From NCBI GenBank assembly GCA_947259225.1, contig CAMYLK010000007.1:62001-126000 (forward strand): DNA of 64,000 bases, in the 5' to 3' direction. Shown in pieces: positions 1 to 8,513 of this stretch (its first letter is position 1; each line of letters starts with the position of its first letter). The DNA comes from an uncultured Desulfobulbaceae bacterium. GTDB taxonomy: Bacteria > Desulfobacterota > Desulfobulbia > Desulfobulbales > Desulfobulbaceae. Under the pieces are notes generated by a model that did not search any database, was not told the DNA's origin, and saw nothing but the letters and a program-made list of their open reading frames with translations. A program made the position numbers and the translations under genes.

Positions 1-571
1 GGGGGTGAATCATTGCGTCAAAAAGGATTTCGTTGGCGTATATGTTTCCAATTCCGGCAACTCTTCTTGAATCCATGAGAAAAGTTTTCACAGGTTGCGT
101 TCTTCTCCGAACCTGTGCCATAAGATTATCCGGATGAAAATCATTGCTCAGGGGTTCTACTCCAATATTGCGGCTGAAGTTTTTTTCAAGCTGAATGGAT
201 TCCGCTGGAGGCCAGACGGCAATACTTCCGAAACGACGGGAATCATTTAAACGAAGCTCTTTTTCCTTGTCTAGAAACAAACGGAGGTGATCATGTCTGG
301 CTCGAGGCTCGCCTACAGACAATAGGCTAATCTTTCCTGTCATGCCGAGATGGATGACCATGGTGCTGTTGTTTACCATCCTGAAAAGGAGGAATTTTGC
401 CCGTCGATCGATTGTTTTTATACGGTTTCCTTCAATATAACGAACGAGCAGTTTTCTGGGTATTGGTTCTCGAAGGCTTTTGTTACTCCAGGTGATTTTT
501 TTGACCAGACAGCCTGGAAGGTCTTGAAGAAGGCCTCTGCGGGTCACTTCTACTTCAGGGAGTTCAGGCAT
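1..571 (-). CDS. mutM: Formamidopyrimidine-DNA glycosylase (Fpg/MutM), 3'-truncated by window edge
   Basis: Base-excision-repair glycosylase that removes oxidised purines such as 8-oxoguanine and nicks the abasic site. About 190 codons are inside the window. The protein starts MPELPEVE, the family signature in which Pro2 is the Schiff-base nucleophile and Glu3 the catalytic acid, and continues to the helix-two-turn-helix entry GIGNIYANEILF next to the window edge. The C-terminal zinc finger lies outside. The start codon at 569-571 overlaps the end of the phosphopantetheinyl transferase gene by 8 nt, so the two are probably co-transcribed and translationally coupled. The identification is firm; only the missing C-terminus is unknown. 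Confidence 0.95.
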   Translation of the reverse strand, partial: MPELPEVEVTRRGLLQDLPGCLVKKITWSNKSLREPIPRKLLVRYIEGNRIKTIDRRAKFLLFRMVNNSTMVIHLGMTGKISLLSVGEPRARHDHLRLFLDKEKELRLNDSRRFGSIAVWPPAESIQLEKNFSRNIGVEPLSNDFHPDNLMAQVRRRTQPVKTFLMDSRRVAGIGNIYANEILFDAMIHP

Positions 572-1379
572 GGTTCTGGTTACTGGCTGTAAAGGCCAGG
601 ATATAATCTCCAAGGATAGTCGCGTTGACCTCAGCAGGTCGTGAATCGCTTCCAGGGAACTGCATCCAGAGTGAGAGCAACCTGTCGATATTCAAATCCT
701 GCAGGATAACCCCCTGAAAAATAACCGGCTGGTCTTCAAGGAGGGCTTTCTTCAATGCTTCCTTGGCTGACCAGAGAAGTGATAATTGTTCTGTTTTACT
801 GAGTTCAGGCATTCTGCCAGCAAGCAGGTCCAATTCAACTGGTTCTGTAAACCGTGATGCGACTTTTACGGTTTGTGGAGTAATTTTTTGAATATCAACA
901 CCGCAAGCCTTTGTATATGCCGCCATGCCAACTGCATATTTGCCACTGTGAGATATGGATATACAAGGTAAAGGATCCCTTACAGTTGAACAATGGAGCT
1001 CAGGGGATCCGTTATCCCTTGGTAAGATTGAAATATCGGCGATCCGGTCTGGACGTATTTTGTCACCGCGCAGAAAAAACACAGCGAGTTTTGTAGCCAG
1101 CCGGCCACCGAGCCATTCTATTTGCCGCTTGGGATATGAAAATGCAGCAAAGAGCTTTAGCTCTTCCGGGCTTAACAGATTGGCAACACTGTCCTGCCAT
1201 TTACTCTGGCTCGGCAATTTTTCAAACTGTGCGGTATTCATCAGAGTCAGGCACATACCGTACGGCTTGTTTTGTATAAATGAAGCAGTATTCAGGCCGG
1301 GCAGCAGGTTTTCCTGATGGGAAAAAAAAGTTGATACAGGGGAAAACAGGTGGTTCTGTACATGACTATTTCTTGTCAT
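564..1379 (-). CDS. 4'-phosphopantetheinyl transferase superfamily protein (Sfp/AcpS-like)
   Basis: Predicted to transfer phosphopantetheine from CoA to a serine of a carrier protein. The 271-residue protein carries the family motifs: ISHS near residue 142, GVD near residue 160 (Mg2+ ligand), and WSAKEALKK near residues 203-211, where the K-E pair is the second metal/substrate motif. The size fits the Sfp-type two-lobed enzymes rather than the short AcpS. The N-terminal 40 residues are not family-like; a shorter start at the Met near residue 42 is possible. It precedes mutM with an 8-nt overlap. No polyketide or NRPS gene is in the window, so the carrier protein it modifies is not known. Confidence 0.85.
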   Translation of the reverse strand: MTRNSHVQNHLFSPVSTFFSHQENLLPGLNTASFIQNKPYGMCLTLMNTAQFEKLPSQSKWQDSVANLLSPEELKLFAAFSYPKRQIEWLGGRLATKLAVFFLRGDKIRPDRIADISILPRDNGSPELHCSTVRDPLPCISISHSGKYAVGMAAYTKACGVDIQKITPQTVKVASRFTEPVELDLLAGRMPELSKTEQLSLLWSAKEALKKALLEDQPVIFQGVILQDLNIDRLLSLWMQFPGSDSRPAEVNATILGDYILAFTASNQNHA

Positions 1380-1439
1380 ATCATGCAGGTTCAGTATAAT
1401 AGTTTAAATTAAAACAGGTCTTGAGCAATTTTCCGGAAA

Positions 1440-2081
1440 ATGGATTCTATGGTTTCTCTAACAGATATTACATCATTCGACGTTATAGTTGTCGTTCTTT
1501 TTCTTCTTTTTGCCGTTCGCGGTACCTGGATAGGGTTCATGCGGCAGCTGGCATTTTTCCTGGCTTTGATCCTGAGCTATCTGCTGGCAGGTAAATTAAG
1601 CAGTGAACTGATCCCGTACGTCGGAAAATTTATTGAAAATCCCAAGGCCGTTTTTTTTATCAGTTTTGGCCTCCTGTTTGTTTTCGGAACCATTGTTTTG
1701 GTCCTGCTCGGAAAAGTATTGGGGCTTGTTATGCAAATAACCCTTGCCACCTGGTTTGACCGAATGCTTGGTTTTCTGCTGGGCCTGGTAAAAGCTGCAC
1801 TGGTATCATCGCTTCTGTATATGATTATGAGTTCCGGACCATCATCAGCACATGAACTTGTCAAAAAGTCTGTTACGTCACACTATCTTGCCCAGGGGGC
1901 GGCCTTAATGCAGCAGTTTATTCATGATCCTGAATTAAGGAAACGTTTTGTCCCTAAAGAGCCGGCGATTTCCAAGGAAAAGGAACCAGCCTCCGAGTCA
2001 CCACCTAAGGGCGAGCTTCAATATGGTCCCGAAGAGAAATCATACCTCGACTCACATTTTTTCACCGATGATAAGGATTAA
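1440..2081 (+). CDS. CvpA family inner-membrane protein
   Basis: The 213-residue protein has four hydrophobic segments in the first 130 residues, starting with the family pattern of an Asp before the first helix, then RGTWIGF at the first loop (the conserved rG..G of CvpA). A charged, proline- and glutamate-rich cytosolic tail follows from about residue 155. CvpA proteins are needed for colicin V export in E. coli and for envelope robustness in other bacteria, but their biochemical role is not settled. A second ATG three codons in is an equally good start; neither has a strong ribosome binding site. It stands alone between divergent and convergent neighbours. Confidence 0.85.
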   Translation: MDSMVSLTDITSFDVIVVVLFLLFAVRGTWIGFMRQLAFFLALILSYLLAGKLSSELIPYVGKFIENPKAVFFISFGLLFVFGTIVLVLLGKVLGLVMQITLATWFDRMLGFLLGLVKAALVSSLLYMIMSSGPSSAHELVKKSVTSHYLAQGAALMQQFIHDPELRKRFVPKEPAISKEKEPASESPPKGELQYGPEEKSYLDSHFFTDDKD

Positions 2082-2102
2082 TCTTAACCAGCCTGGTCTA
2101 TT

Positions 2103-2810
2103 TTAAAGATCGGAAGTTCTGTTTTTGTAATAGAAGCGGCTCAGGGATTCATGGTTCATCCCGAAAAGGTATCCAGCGAGAATAAACTGGTTCATTAAAG
2201 TTGTCTGCACCAGTCCGCAACGTTTCCATCTCCTTGACGAAGTGGTGACCTCGGCCGGAGCCAGTCTTATCTTGCCGAGTTTTTTGAGCCGCCGGATCAA
2301 TTCGACATCCTCCAGAAACTTCTGGTCAGGAAAACCGCCTGCGATGAAAAATATTTCTTTCCGTAAAAAGATAGCTTGGTCTCCATAGATCAGTTTTAAA
2401 ATTTTAGATCTCAGGTTGGTACCCCACTCAATAATTCGATAGCCGGTATCAGGCGCAGAAATTTTTAATCGAAAAGCTCCGGCGGCTGTATCCGATTTAT
2501 CAAGAAGAGTATGTATATGCTTGTGGAAATCAACAGGCAAGAAAGTATCAGAGTGTAAAAAGAGCAGGACTTCGTTGGACGCAATGTGGGCGCCCATGTT
2601 CTGCTGCTTTCCGCGACCTGGTTCGGAAGATATGGTGATAGCCCCATAATAAGCAGCTATTTCAAGTGTATGGTCGGTGCTTCCACCATCAGCAACAATA
2701 ACCTCAAGTCCCTGGTACACCTGTAGTGATGACAGCAGGCGCCCGAGGGTCTTTTTTTCATTGAGCGTCGGTATGATGACGGAAATATTCAAGGTCTTCC
2801 GGTCTGTCAA
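2103..2810 (-). CDS. TIGR04283-type glycosyltransferase (family 2 fold, rSAM/selenodomain-associated)
   Basis: A GT-A glycosyltransferase of 235 residues. It opens with SVIIPTLNE, then VADGGSTDHT and the metal-binding LHSDTF near residue 88, and contains RGKQQNMGA, all typical of the small transferases found beside a TIGR04282 partner in genomes with the radical-SAM/selenodomain system and linked in some organisms to arsenosugar synthesis. Its start is a TTG inside the 3' end of the partner gene, giving a 53-nt overlap; a second TTG six codons further in would shorten the overlap to 35 nt. Substrate is not known. The radical-SAM member of the system is not in the window. Confidence 0.8.
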   Translation of the reverse strand: MTDRKTLNISVIIPTLNEKKTLGRLLSSLQVYQGLEVIVADGGSTDHTLEIAAYYGAITISSEPGRGKQQNMGAHIASNEVLLFLHSDTFLPVDFHKHIHTLLDKSDTAAGAFRLKISAPDTGYRIIEWGTNLRSKILKLIYGDQAIFLRKEIFFIAGGFPDQKFLEDVELIRRLKKLGKIRLAPAEVTTSSRRWKRCGLVQTTLMNQFILAGYLFGMNHESLSRFYYKNRTSDL

Positions 2811-3432
2811 TATCGTGTAGTTTCGTTAAGGTTGATACGGACAAGCGAGCATTTTCTGCTCTCGCCAAAGTCTTTTGAAAAACATGAGGAGTTCCCCAGG
2901 CAATGTTCTGAAAAAAAAGGTTAAACCCCTCAGGCGTGAGGTCTTTGTTTAACCCCAACAGGTAATATCCACCGTCATAGGTCGGGCCAAGTACAGCATC
3001 ATTATTTTCGAGAAGATCGAGGGACCGGGCAAGAAGGTTATTATCTATAAAAGGACAGTCAGAACCGATAATGACAGCCCTCTCAACGCCTCTTGACCAG
3101 GCCCCCTTGAAGGCTGCTGCCATTCTTTCGCCAAGATTTCTCCCTTTTTGTTCGACAAGAGACAGGGAATCACCCAGCCAGTTTTTCATCAATAATTGTG
3201 ACCCCCCGGTGAAGTATAAAGAAATTTGTACAGGACGGGAATGCTTAAGGGGGAGGAGGGAACTGATAACCTGTTCGGTAAGAAGACGGTGTATAATGGC
3301 AGCCTTCCGTTCACCAAGTTCAGGGATAAGCCTTGTTTTTACTTTGCCGGGCTTGGGATAACGTGTAAAGATTATGATTTCTTCCTGTGGTTGCCGCTGT
3401 ATATTCATACCTAAGTTGGGCGTTTCAACCAT
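2758..3432 (-). CDS. TIGR04282-type glycosyltransferase (CofC-like fold, rSAM/selenodomain-associated)
   Basis: A 224-residue nucleotidyl/glycosyltransferase-fold protein. The hallmark IIFTRYPKPGKVKTRL lies near residues 20-35 and the metal-binding IGSDCP near residue 122, followed by LGPTYDGGYYLLGL, the family substrate loop. It lies directly upstream of, and overlaps, a TIGR04283 transferase, the usual pairing. An alternative start at the Met eight codons in is preceded by a similarly weak ribosome binding site, so the exact N-terminus is open. Function is inferred from the pairing only; some members act in arsenosugar biosynthesis. Confidence 0.82.
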   Translation of the reverse strand: MVETPNLGMNIQRQPQEEIIIFTRYPKPGKVKTRLIPELGERKAAIIHRLLTEQVISSLLPLKHSRPVQISLYFTGGSQLLMKNWLGDSLSLVEQKGRNLGERMAAAFKGAWSRGVERAVIIGSDCPFIDNNLLARSLDLLENNDAVLGPTYDGGYYLLGLNKDLTPEGFNLFFQNIAWGTPHVFQKTLARAENARLSVSTLTKLHDIDRPEDLEYFRHHTDAQ

Positions 3433-3568
3433 TGAGAATCACAATATAGATAATTATTTAATTGATTTTGTTGAAAATTTTGTCAAACTATAAAAACTTA
3501 ATTCAGGTCATGTAATCAAAAACCAGTTGTGTTGAATATACACAATATCACAATTACCTCCTGATGTC

Positions 3569-4330
3569 ATGAAACGTAAACCACAAAAGAAAAAATCTTC
3601 CCTGTCATATCAGGAAAGAATATACAGGAATTATGAACAATCGGGGCTTGTCTCATCTTATGTTCGGATGGTTGAGACGGATTTGCATATACTGGCACCT
3701 GTAAATGTAGAGGACGAGGCTCTGCGTATAGTGTCAGATACCAGGTCGCGTATAGAAAGTTATATTCGGGAAAACCCATTTTTTGCTGACAGTCTTCATC
3801 CCCTTTCCATTGAACCCACTGCACCCTCGATAGTGCAGGAAATGCTTGTAGCGGCACAGGCTGCCGGTGTTGGTCCAATGGCGGCAGTCGCCGGAGCTAT
3901 TGCTGAGGCAGTCGGACAGGGTTTGCATAATTCAGGGGTGGAAGATTTGATTGTTGAAAACGGGGGTGATATATTTATAGATAGGAACAGAAAATGTACA
4001 ATCGCTGTATTTGCAGGGACGTCTCCTTTAACCAACAAAATTGGTATCATGTTTGAACCGGAGAAGATGCCCTGTGGCGTATGTTGTTCTTCAGGCTCGA
4101 TAGGTCATTCTCTCAGCCTTGGCCATGCTGATGCTGTCGTTGTAACTGCGTCTTCAACTGCTCTGGCCGATTGTGCTGCAACCAGGCTGGGGAATGAAGT
4201 CAAAGGTAATCCCGGCAGTATTCAAAGGGCTCTCAATGTGGCAAAAGATATAGAGGGGATATCGGGCGTTGTTATTATTCAGGATGATCAACTGGGAGTC
4301 TGGGGGGATATTGAACTTGAGCGCTTGTAA
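3569..4330 (+). CDS. UPF0280 family protein (ApbE-like fold)
   Basis: The 253-residue protein matches the UPF0280 family, distant relatives of ApbE flavin transferases. The diagnostic stretch is GPMAAVAGAIAE near residues 101-112, followed by VENGGDIFI near residue 129, and an Ala/Ser-rich VTASSTALAD region in the last third. No signal peptide is visible and the first 15 residues are basic. Biochemical activity has not been assigned to the family, so none is claimed here. A PilZ-domain gene follows after 25 nt, suggesting one transcript. Confidence 0.82.
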   Translation: MKRKPQKKKSSLSYQERIYRNYEQSGLVSSYVRMVETDLHILAPVNVEDEALRIVSDTRSRIESYIRENPFFADSLHPLSIEPTAPSIVQEMLVAAQAAGVGPMAAVAGAIAEAVGQGLHNSGVEDLIVENGGDIFIDRNRKCTIAVFAGTSPLTNKIGIMFEPEKMPCGVCCSSGSIGHSLSLGHADAVVVTASSTALADCAATRLGNEVKGNPGSIQRALNVAKDIEGISGVVIIQDDQLGVWGDIELERL

Positions 4331-4355
4331 AAAGTCAGGGAAAGGAGATGGTTAA

Positions 4356-4733
4356 GTGAGCATCACACCAGGAGAAAACAGGAAGAACCAAGGCCATGCA
4401 GAGAAGCGCCAACTTAAAAGACGCCATCTTATTTATTATCTCCGCGTCTTTGACGGGTTAAGCAGCAGGGTGGTTGGTCATGTGGTTGATATTACTCACA
4501 AAGGCCTGATGTTGATAAGTGATGAGCCTATAGCTGTGCATGAAGAATACCGACTGCGAATGCGTTTTCCTGGTGTTGCTTCAAGACAGGAAGAACTTAT
4601 TTTTGATGCATCATGCAGGTGGTGTAGACAGGATGAGAACCCCGCTTTTTATGTGGCAGGTTTCCAGATCAGGGACCTGTTGCCGGAGGAGACAAAGTTT
4701 ATCCAAAGCCTTATTGACGAGTTTGGTGTGTAA
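4356..4733 (+). CDS. PilZ domain protein
   Basis: A 125-residue single-domain protein beginning at GTG 4356 with a good ribosome binding site (AAAGGAG, 4341-4347). The PilZ c-di-GMP-binding pattern is present: an arginine pair at KRRHL followed by VVDITHKGLML, the D-x-[S/T]-x-x-G box, with Thr in place of the usual Ser. It is likely a cytosolic c-di-GMP effector, target unknown. It follows the UPF0280 gene by 25 nt and precedes a small exported protein by 63 nt, all on the same strand. A second PilZ protein sits at 9988-10389. Confidence 0.8.
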   Translation: MSITPGENRKNQGHAEKRQLKRRHLIYYLRVFDGLSSRVVGHVVDITHKGLMLISDEPIAVHEEYRLRMRFPGVASRQEELIFDASCRWCRQDENPAFYVAGFQIRDLLPEETKFIQSLIDEFGV

Positions 4734-4796
4734 AGGGGCCCTGCAAAGGAGTGGTGGTTTTTCCGAATATCCTTCAGGATAGACTAGAGGGGAGAG

Positions 4797-5090
4797 ATGA
4801 ACATTCTCGGTAAAATAAAAAATATAATTATGAGTATGGTAATTTTTGCAGCCCTTGTTTTTGCTTGGCTTGTGTACTCAGACTACGATAAAAAGAATAA
4901 TCAGGATGACTCTATTTTTCCCGAGGTGCTGGATCCGGTACCCACTTTTGAATGTCTGGGAAAGGTAGATTGTTCAGAAATGTCCTCCTGCGAGGAGGCA
5001 AAGTTTTATTTGAGCAAATGTCCGGACACGCAACTTGATCCTGACGGAGATGGTATTCCCTGCGAAAGTGAATTATGTGCAAATGATTAG
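4797..5090 (+). CDS. Membrane-anchored excalibur calcium-binding domain protein
   Basis: A 97-residue protein with one N-terminal transmembrane helix (about residues 8-27) and a C-terminal extracytoplasmic excalibur domain. The domain is recognised by SCEEAKFYLSKCP followed by DPDGDGIPCE, the conserved Asp-rich calcium-binding loop next to a disulfide-forming cysteine. A ribosome binding site (AGGGGAGAG) precedes the ATG. Excalibur domains are often appended to secreted nucleases or wall proteins; here the domain is on its own, so no enzymatic role can be given. Confidence 0.78.
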   Translation: MNILGKIKNIIMSMVIFAALVFAWLVYSDYDKKNNQDDSIFPEVLDPVPTFECLGKVDCSEMSSCEEAKFYLSKCPDTQLDPDGDGIPCESELCAND

Positions 5091-5163
5091 TTGCTAAAGA
5101 AAATAATTGGGAGAAGAAGTTCACTGCCATGTAGCTGTATGATCAAAGTGCCTGGCCCAATCC

Positions 5164-6051
5164 TCAGAGTCCCGCACCAGCCTCTGCAAGGAGTTTGTCT
5201 CCATGCAGTTCTGCAAATTTCTTAACATCCTCCTGCCATGGGTTCATAAGGTTTAACCGGTGTTTTTTTATTCGGTTGTTTTCGAGGATTGAGTTGGCGG
5301 GTCGTTTTGCAGGTGTCGGGTAATCAGCTGTTGTACAAGGTTCAATAATATGAGGCACCTTCATGCACTCGAGAAAATATTTTGCTCCTTCATACCAGGA
5401 GCTATGCCCTTCTGCAGTAGCATGAACAGTACCTGTCAATTCGCTTTCCAACAAGATTTTTATCTGCTGGGCCAGACGGTATGTCCAGGTTAGGGAACCG
5501 AACTGGTCATGAACAACCCTGATTGTTTTACCTGGATTATTGACCGCGAGGCGCAGCATTGTCTTGAGAAAGTTGGTGCTGCCACTACCGTAAAGCCAGG
5601 CTGTTCGTATAATAAGATGATTGTCTGTTTTCTCCCGTATCCGTATTTCACCGGCAAGCTTGCTTGAACCGTATTCGGACACGGGATTTACCTGGTCTTC
5701 TTCGGTGTACTGCTCAGGAACAGTTTTTCTCCCGTCAAAAACATAATCCGTCGAAATATGTATCATCCTGGCACCGATTTGCGCACATCCGTCAGCAATA
5801 AAACCTGGGCCATCAGCATTGACTTTCCAGCACCGGTCTTTGTCACTTTCGCAACCATCTACAGCAGTATATGCCGCACAGTTAACAACGATATCAGGAT
5901 TAATGGTTCCTAGCACCTCTTTAACCATGTGACTGTCGGTTATATCAAGCTCCCTTGAACCAAAAGGATGGCAGATGGTGTGGTCAGCTGCCAGGACTTT
6001 TATACAGTCTTGAGCCAACTGTCCCTGAGCACCGGTAAGAAGAGTTTTCAT
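5164..6051 (-). CDS. rfbD: dTDP-4-dehydrorhamnose reductase
   Basis: Catalyses the last step of dTDP-L-rhamnose synthesis, NADPH reduction of dTDP-4-keto-L-rhamnose. The 295-residue protein is an extended short-chain dehydrogenase: TGAQGQLAQD at the N-terminus binds the nucleotide, STDYVFDG is the serine-containing active-site strand, and YGSSKLAGE supplies the Tyr-x-x-x-Lys pair. It lies 13 nt downstream of rfbA on the same strand, so the two form an operon. The dehydratase rfbB and epimerase rfbC are not in the window, so the pathway is completed elsewhere. Product feeds lipopolysaccharide or capsule synthesis. Confidence 0.93.
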   Translation of the reverse strand: MKTLLTGAQGQLAQDCIKVLAADHTICHPFGSRELDITDSHMVKEVLGTINPDIVVNCAAYTAVDGCESDKDRCWKVNADGPGFIADGCAQIGARMIHISTDYVFDGRKTVPEQYTEEDQVNPVSEYGSSKLAGEIRIREKTDNHLIIRTAWLYGSGSTNFLKTMLRLAVNNPGKTIRVVHDQFGSLTWTYRLAQQIKILLESELTGTVHATAEGHSSWYEGAKYFLECMKVPHIIEPCTTADYPTPAKRPANSILENNRIKKHRLNLMNPWQEDVKKFAELHGDKLLAEAGAGL

Positions 6052-6064
6052 TGTGCTGCAGGAA

Positions 6065-6940
6065 TTACAGGACTGAATCTTTTAACAGGTCTATCAGATA
6101 CTGACCATACTGATTCTTCAGCATAGTTCCGGCCAGCCTTTCAACCTGTTCCCTGTCAATGTATCCCAGACGGTAAGCAATTTCTTCAAGACAGGAAATC
6201 TTGAGTCCCTGCCGTTCCTGGACAGCCTGAACATAACTGGAGGCCTGTTGCAGAGATTCATGAGTGCCGGTATCCAGCCAGCAGAATCCTCGCCCCAGCA
6301 GCTCTACTTTCAGTTTTCCCTGCTTGAGGTAACTGTTGTTGATGTCCGTTATTTCCAGTTCACCCCTGGCGGAAGGTTTGATTGATTCGGCTATGTTGAC
6401 AACATTATTATCGTAAAAATAAAGTCCTGGAACAGCGTAGCGCGACTTGGGCTTTTGCGGTTTTTCCTCAATATTGATGACATTCATTTCTTTGTCGAAT
6501 TCAACAACACCATACCGCTCCGGATCTTTGACGAGATAGCCGAAGATGATACCTCCGTCAGTTAAACGGGCACAGCGTTGTACGATCTCTGCAAAACCGT
6601 GTCCAAAAAAGATATTATCACCTAATACCAGGCAGACAGGATCCTGGCCTATAAAATCTTTACCGATGAGAAACGCCTGAGCCAATCCTTCCGGATGCGG
6701 TTGTTCCGCATATGAAATATTTAAACCAAGGTGTGATCCGTTACCGAAAAGCTCAGAAAAACGAGGGAGGTCGTGCGGTGTTGATATGATGAGAATATCG
6801 CGGATACCGGCCAGCATTAATGCTGCCATTGGATAATAGATCATCGGCTTGTCGAAGATAGGAATAAGCTGTTTGCTCATTACTCTTGTTAGAGGATAGA
6901 GCCTGGTTCCTGAACCTCCTGCCAGAACAATGCCTTTCAT
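6065..6940 (-). CDS. rfbA: Glucose-1-phosphate thymidylyltransferase
   Basis: First enzyme of the dTDP-rhamnose pathway: glucose-1-phosphate plus dTTP gives dTDP-glucose and pyrophosphate. The N-terminus [18 protein letters not shown] is the nucleotide-binding signature, followed by [25 protein letters not shown] and EEKPQ, all typical. The start is set at 6938-6940 because an AGGAGT ribosome binding site lies just upstream; a longer frame adds five residues (MQGVL) that are not family-like. The resulting 291 residues match the usual size. It is transcribed with rfbD and away from the divergent phosphomannomutase gene at 7099. Confidence 0.95.
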   Translation of the reverse strand: MKGIVLAGGSGTRLYPLTRVMSKQLIPIFDKPMIYYPMAALMLAGIRDILIISTPHDLPRFSELFGNGSHLGLNISYAEQPHPEGLAQAFLIGKDFIGQDPVCLVLGDNIFFGHGFAEIVQRCARLTDGGIIFGYLVKDPERYGVVEFDKEMNVINIEEKPQKPKSRYAVPGLYFYDNNVVNIAESIKPSARGELEITDINNSYLKQGKLKVELLGRGFCWLDTGTHESLQQASSYVQAVQERQGLKISCLEEIAYRLGYIDREQVERLAGTMLKNQYGQYLIDLLKDSVL

Positions 6941-7098
6941 CAGTACTCCTTGCATACAGAATTTCTAATATCTGTAGGTGTATTAATATGATAGCCTATC
7001 GAGATACGGGTCTTTTGAGTTGACCTCTTGGAAAAGTTCTTTATACTCTATTTTTTATGACTTTCAACATCTACTTTGATTCCTGATGGTGCTGACTT

Positions 7099-8475
7099 AT
7101 GACAGAACCGCTGCAGTGCTTTACGGCCTATGATATCAGGGGGCGGGTTCCTGATGAGCTTACCCCGGAAATTGCCGGCAGGATAGGCCTGGCCTTTGCA
7201 AAACATTTTGGACTGAAAAAGGTTGTAATCTCAAGAGATATGCGCCTGTCCAGTCCGGAGATAGCCAGTACTCTCACTGGAATACTGGTGAAACTGGGGG
7301 TGACGGTTCTTGAAAAAGGCCTGGCCGGAACTGAGGAGATGTATCACGCTGTCATCAGTGGTGAAAAGCAAGGGGTTGATGGGGGGATCATGGTGACAGC
7401 AAGTCATAATCCTGCTGATTATAATGGTATGAAACTGGTACAAAGAGGCGCGCGCCCCGTCAGCAGTGATTCTGGCCTGCTGGAAATTGCCGCAAAGGCA
7501 GCTTCAGATTTCTGTTGCCAGGAATCTCTGGGACAGGCTTCTGAGCCCGGCCGGACCGAAAGCATTAAAGATAAAAGCAGCTATATTGAGCATCTTCTGA
7601 GCTATATAGAGATTGACCGCCTTCATCCGCTGAAATTGGTTGTAAACGCAGGAAATGGTTGTGCCGGGCCTGTCATTGATCTCCTGGAAAAATACCTCCC
7701 TTTTACTTTTGTCAAACTGAACCACGACCCTGACGGTACATTTCCCAACGGCGTACCCAATCCTCTCCTTCCTGAAAAAAGGGAGGCTACGGCCCACGCT
7801 GTCCGTGAGCATGGTGCTGACCTGGGTATTGCCTGGGACGGGGATTTTGACAGATGTTTTTTTTATGACGAAACAGGCAGATTTATCGAAGGGTATTATA
7901 TTGTCGGACTCCTGGCCTTAACCATGCTCAAATTGCATCCCGGGGCGACAATTCTCCATGACCCACGCCTTATCTGGAACACCAGGGAAATGGTGCATGA
8001 AGCAGGTGGGGTGCCGTTGATGACCCGCACTGGTCATGCCTTTATCAAGGAAAAAATGCGTGAGGCGGACGGGGTGTACGGTGGTGAAATGTCTGCGCAT
8101 CATTACTTCAGGGATTTCGGTTATTGCGATTCCGGCATGATCCCATGGCTGCTGGTCTGCAATTTAATCAGTCAGTCCGGCAGGTCTCTTTCTGCAATGG
8201 TCAATGACAGGATGAAAGCCTATCCGGTCAGTGGTGAGATAAATTCGATTGTTGGTGATCCGGACAGGGTACTTGAACAAGTAAAGGAGATGTACGGTGA
8301 TGGTGAAATAGACTTCATCGACGGGCTGAGTATTGTATATCCCGAGTACAGGTTTAATCTGAGAAAATCAAACACCGAGCCGGTGCTTCGGCTTAACGTG
8401 GAAACCCGGGCTGACAGGAACCTCCTTAAGGAAAAAACGGAAGAACTGTTGGGCTTGATCCGAGAAAATGAGTAA
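7099..8475 (+). CDS. manB: Phosphomannomutase/phosphoglucomutase
   Basis: Interconverts mannose-6-phosphate and mannose-1-phosphate (and usually the glucose phosphates). The 458-residue protein has all four domain landmarks of the alpha-D-phosphohexomutase family: the phosphoserine loop TASHNPADYNGMK near residues 101-113, the metal-binding WDGDFDRCF near residue 250, the sugar-binding GGEMSAHHYF, and the phosphate-binding RKSNTEPVLR near the C-terminus. It is followed after 38 nt by manC, so the pair makes GDP-mannose from mannose-6-phosphate. Close relatives are named ManB, AlgC or CpsG depending on context. Confidence 0.92.
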   Translation: MTEPLQCFTAYDIRGRVPDELTPEIAGRIGLAFAKHFGLKKVVISRDMRLSSPEIASTLTGILVKLGVTVLEKGLAGTEEMYHAVISGEKQGVDGGIMVTASHNPADYNGMKLVQRGARPVSSDSGLLEIAAKAASDFCCQESLGQASEPGRTESIKDKSSYIEHLLSYIEIDRLHPLKLVVNAGNGCAGPVIDLLEKYLPFTFVKLNHDPDGTFPNGVPNPLLPEKREATAHAVREHGADLGIAWDGDFDRCFFYDETGRFIEGYYIVGLLALTMLKLHPGATILHDPRLIWNTREMVHEAGGVPLMTRTGHAFIKEKMREADGVYGGEMSAHHYFRDFGYCDSGMIPWLLVCNLISQSGRSLSAMVNDRMKAYPVSGEINSIVGDPDRVLEQVKEMYGDGEIDFIDGLSIVYPEYRFNLRKSNTEPVLRLNVETRADRNLLKEKTEELLGLIRENE

Positions 8476-8513
8476 TTTCCTTAACGGTCTTAACTTTTAA
8501 CGAAGGTGGTATT

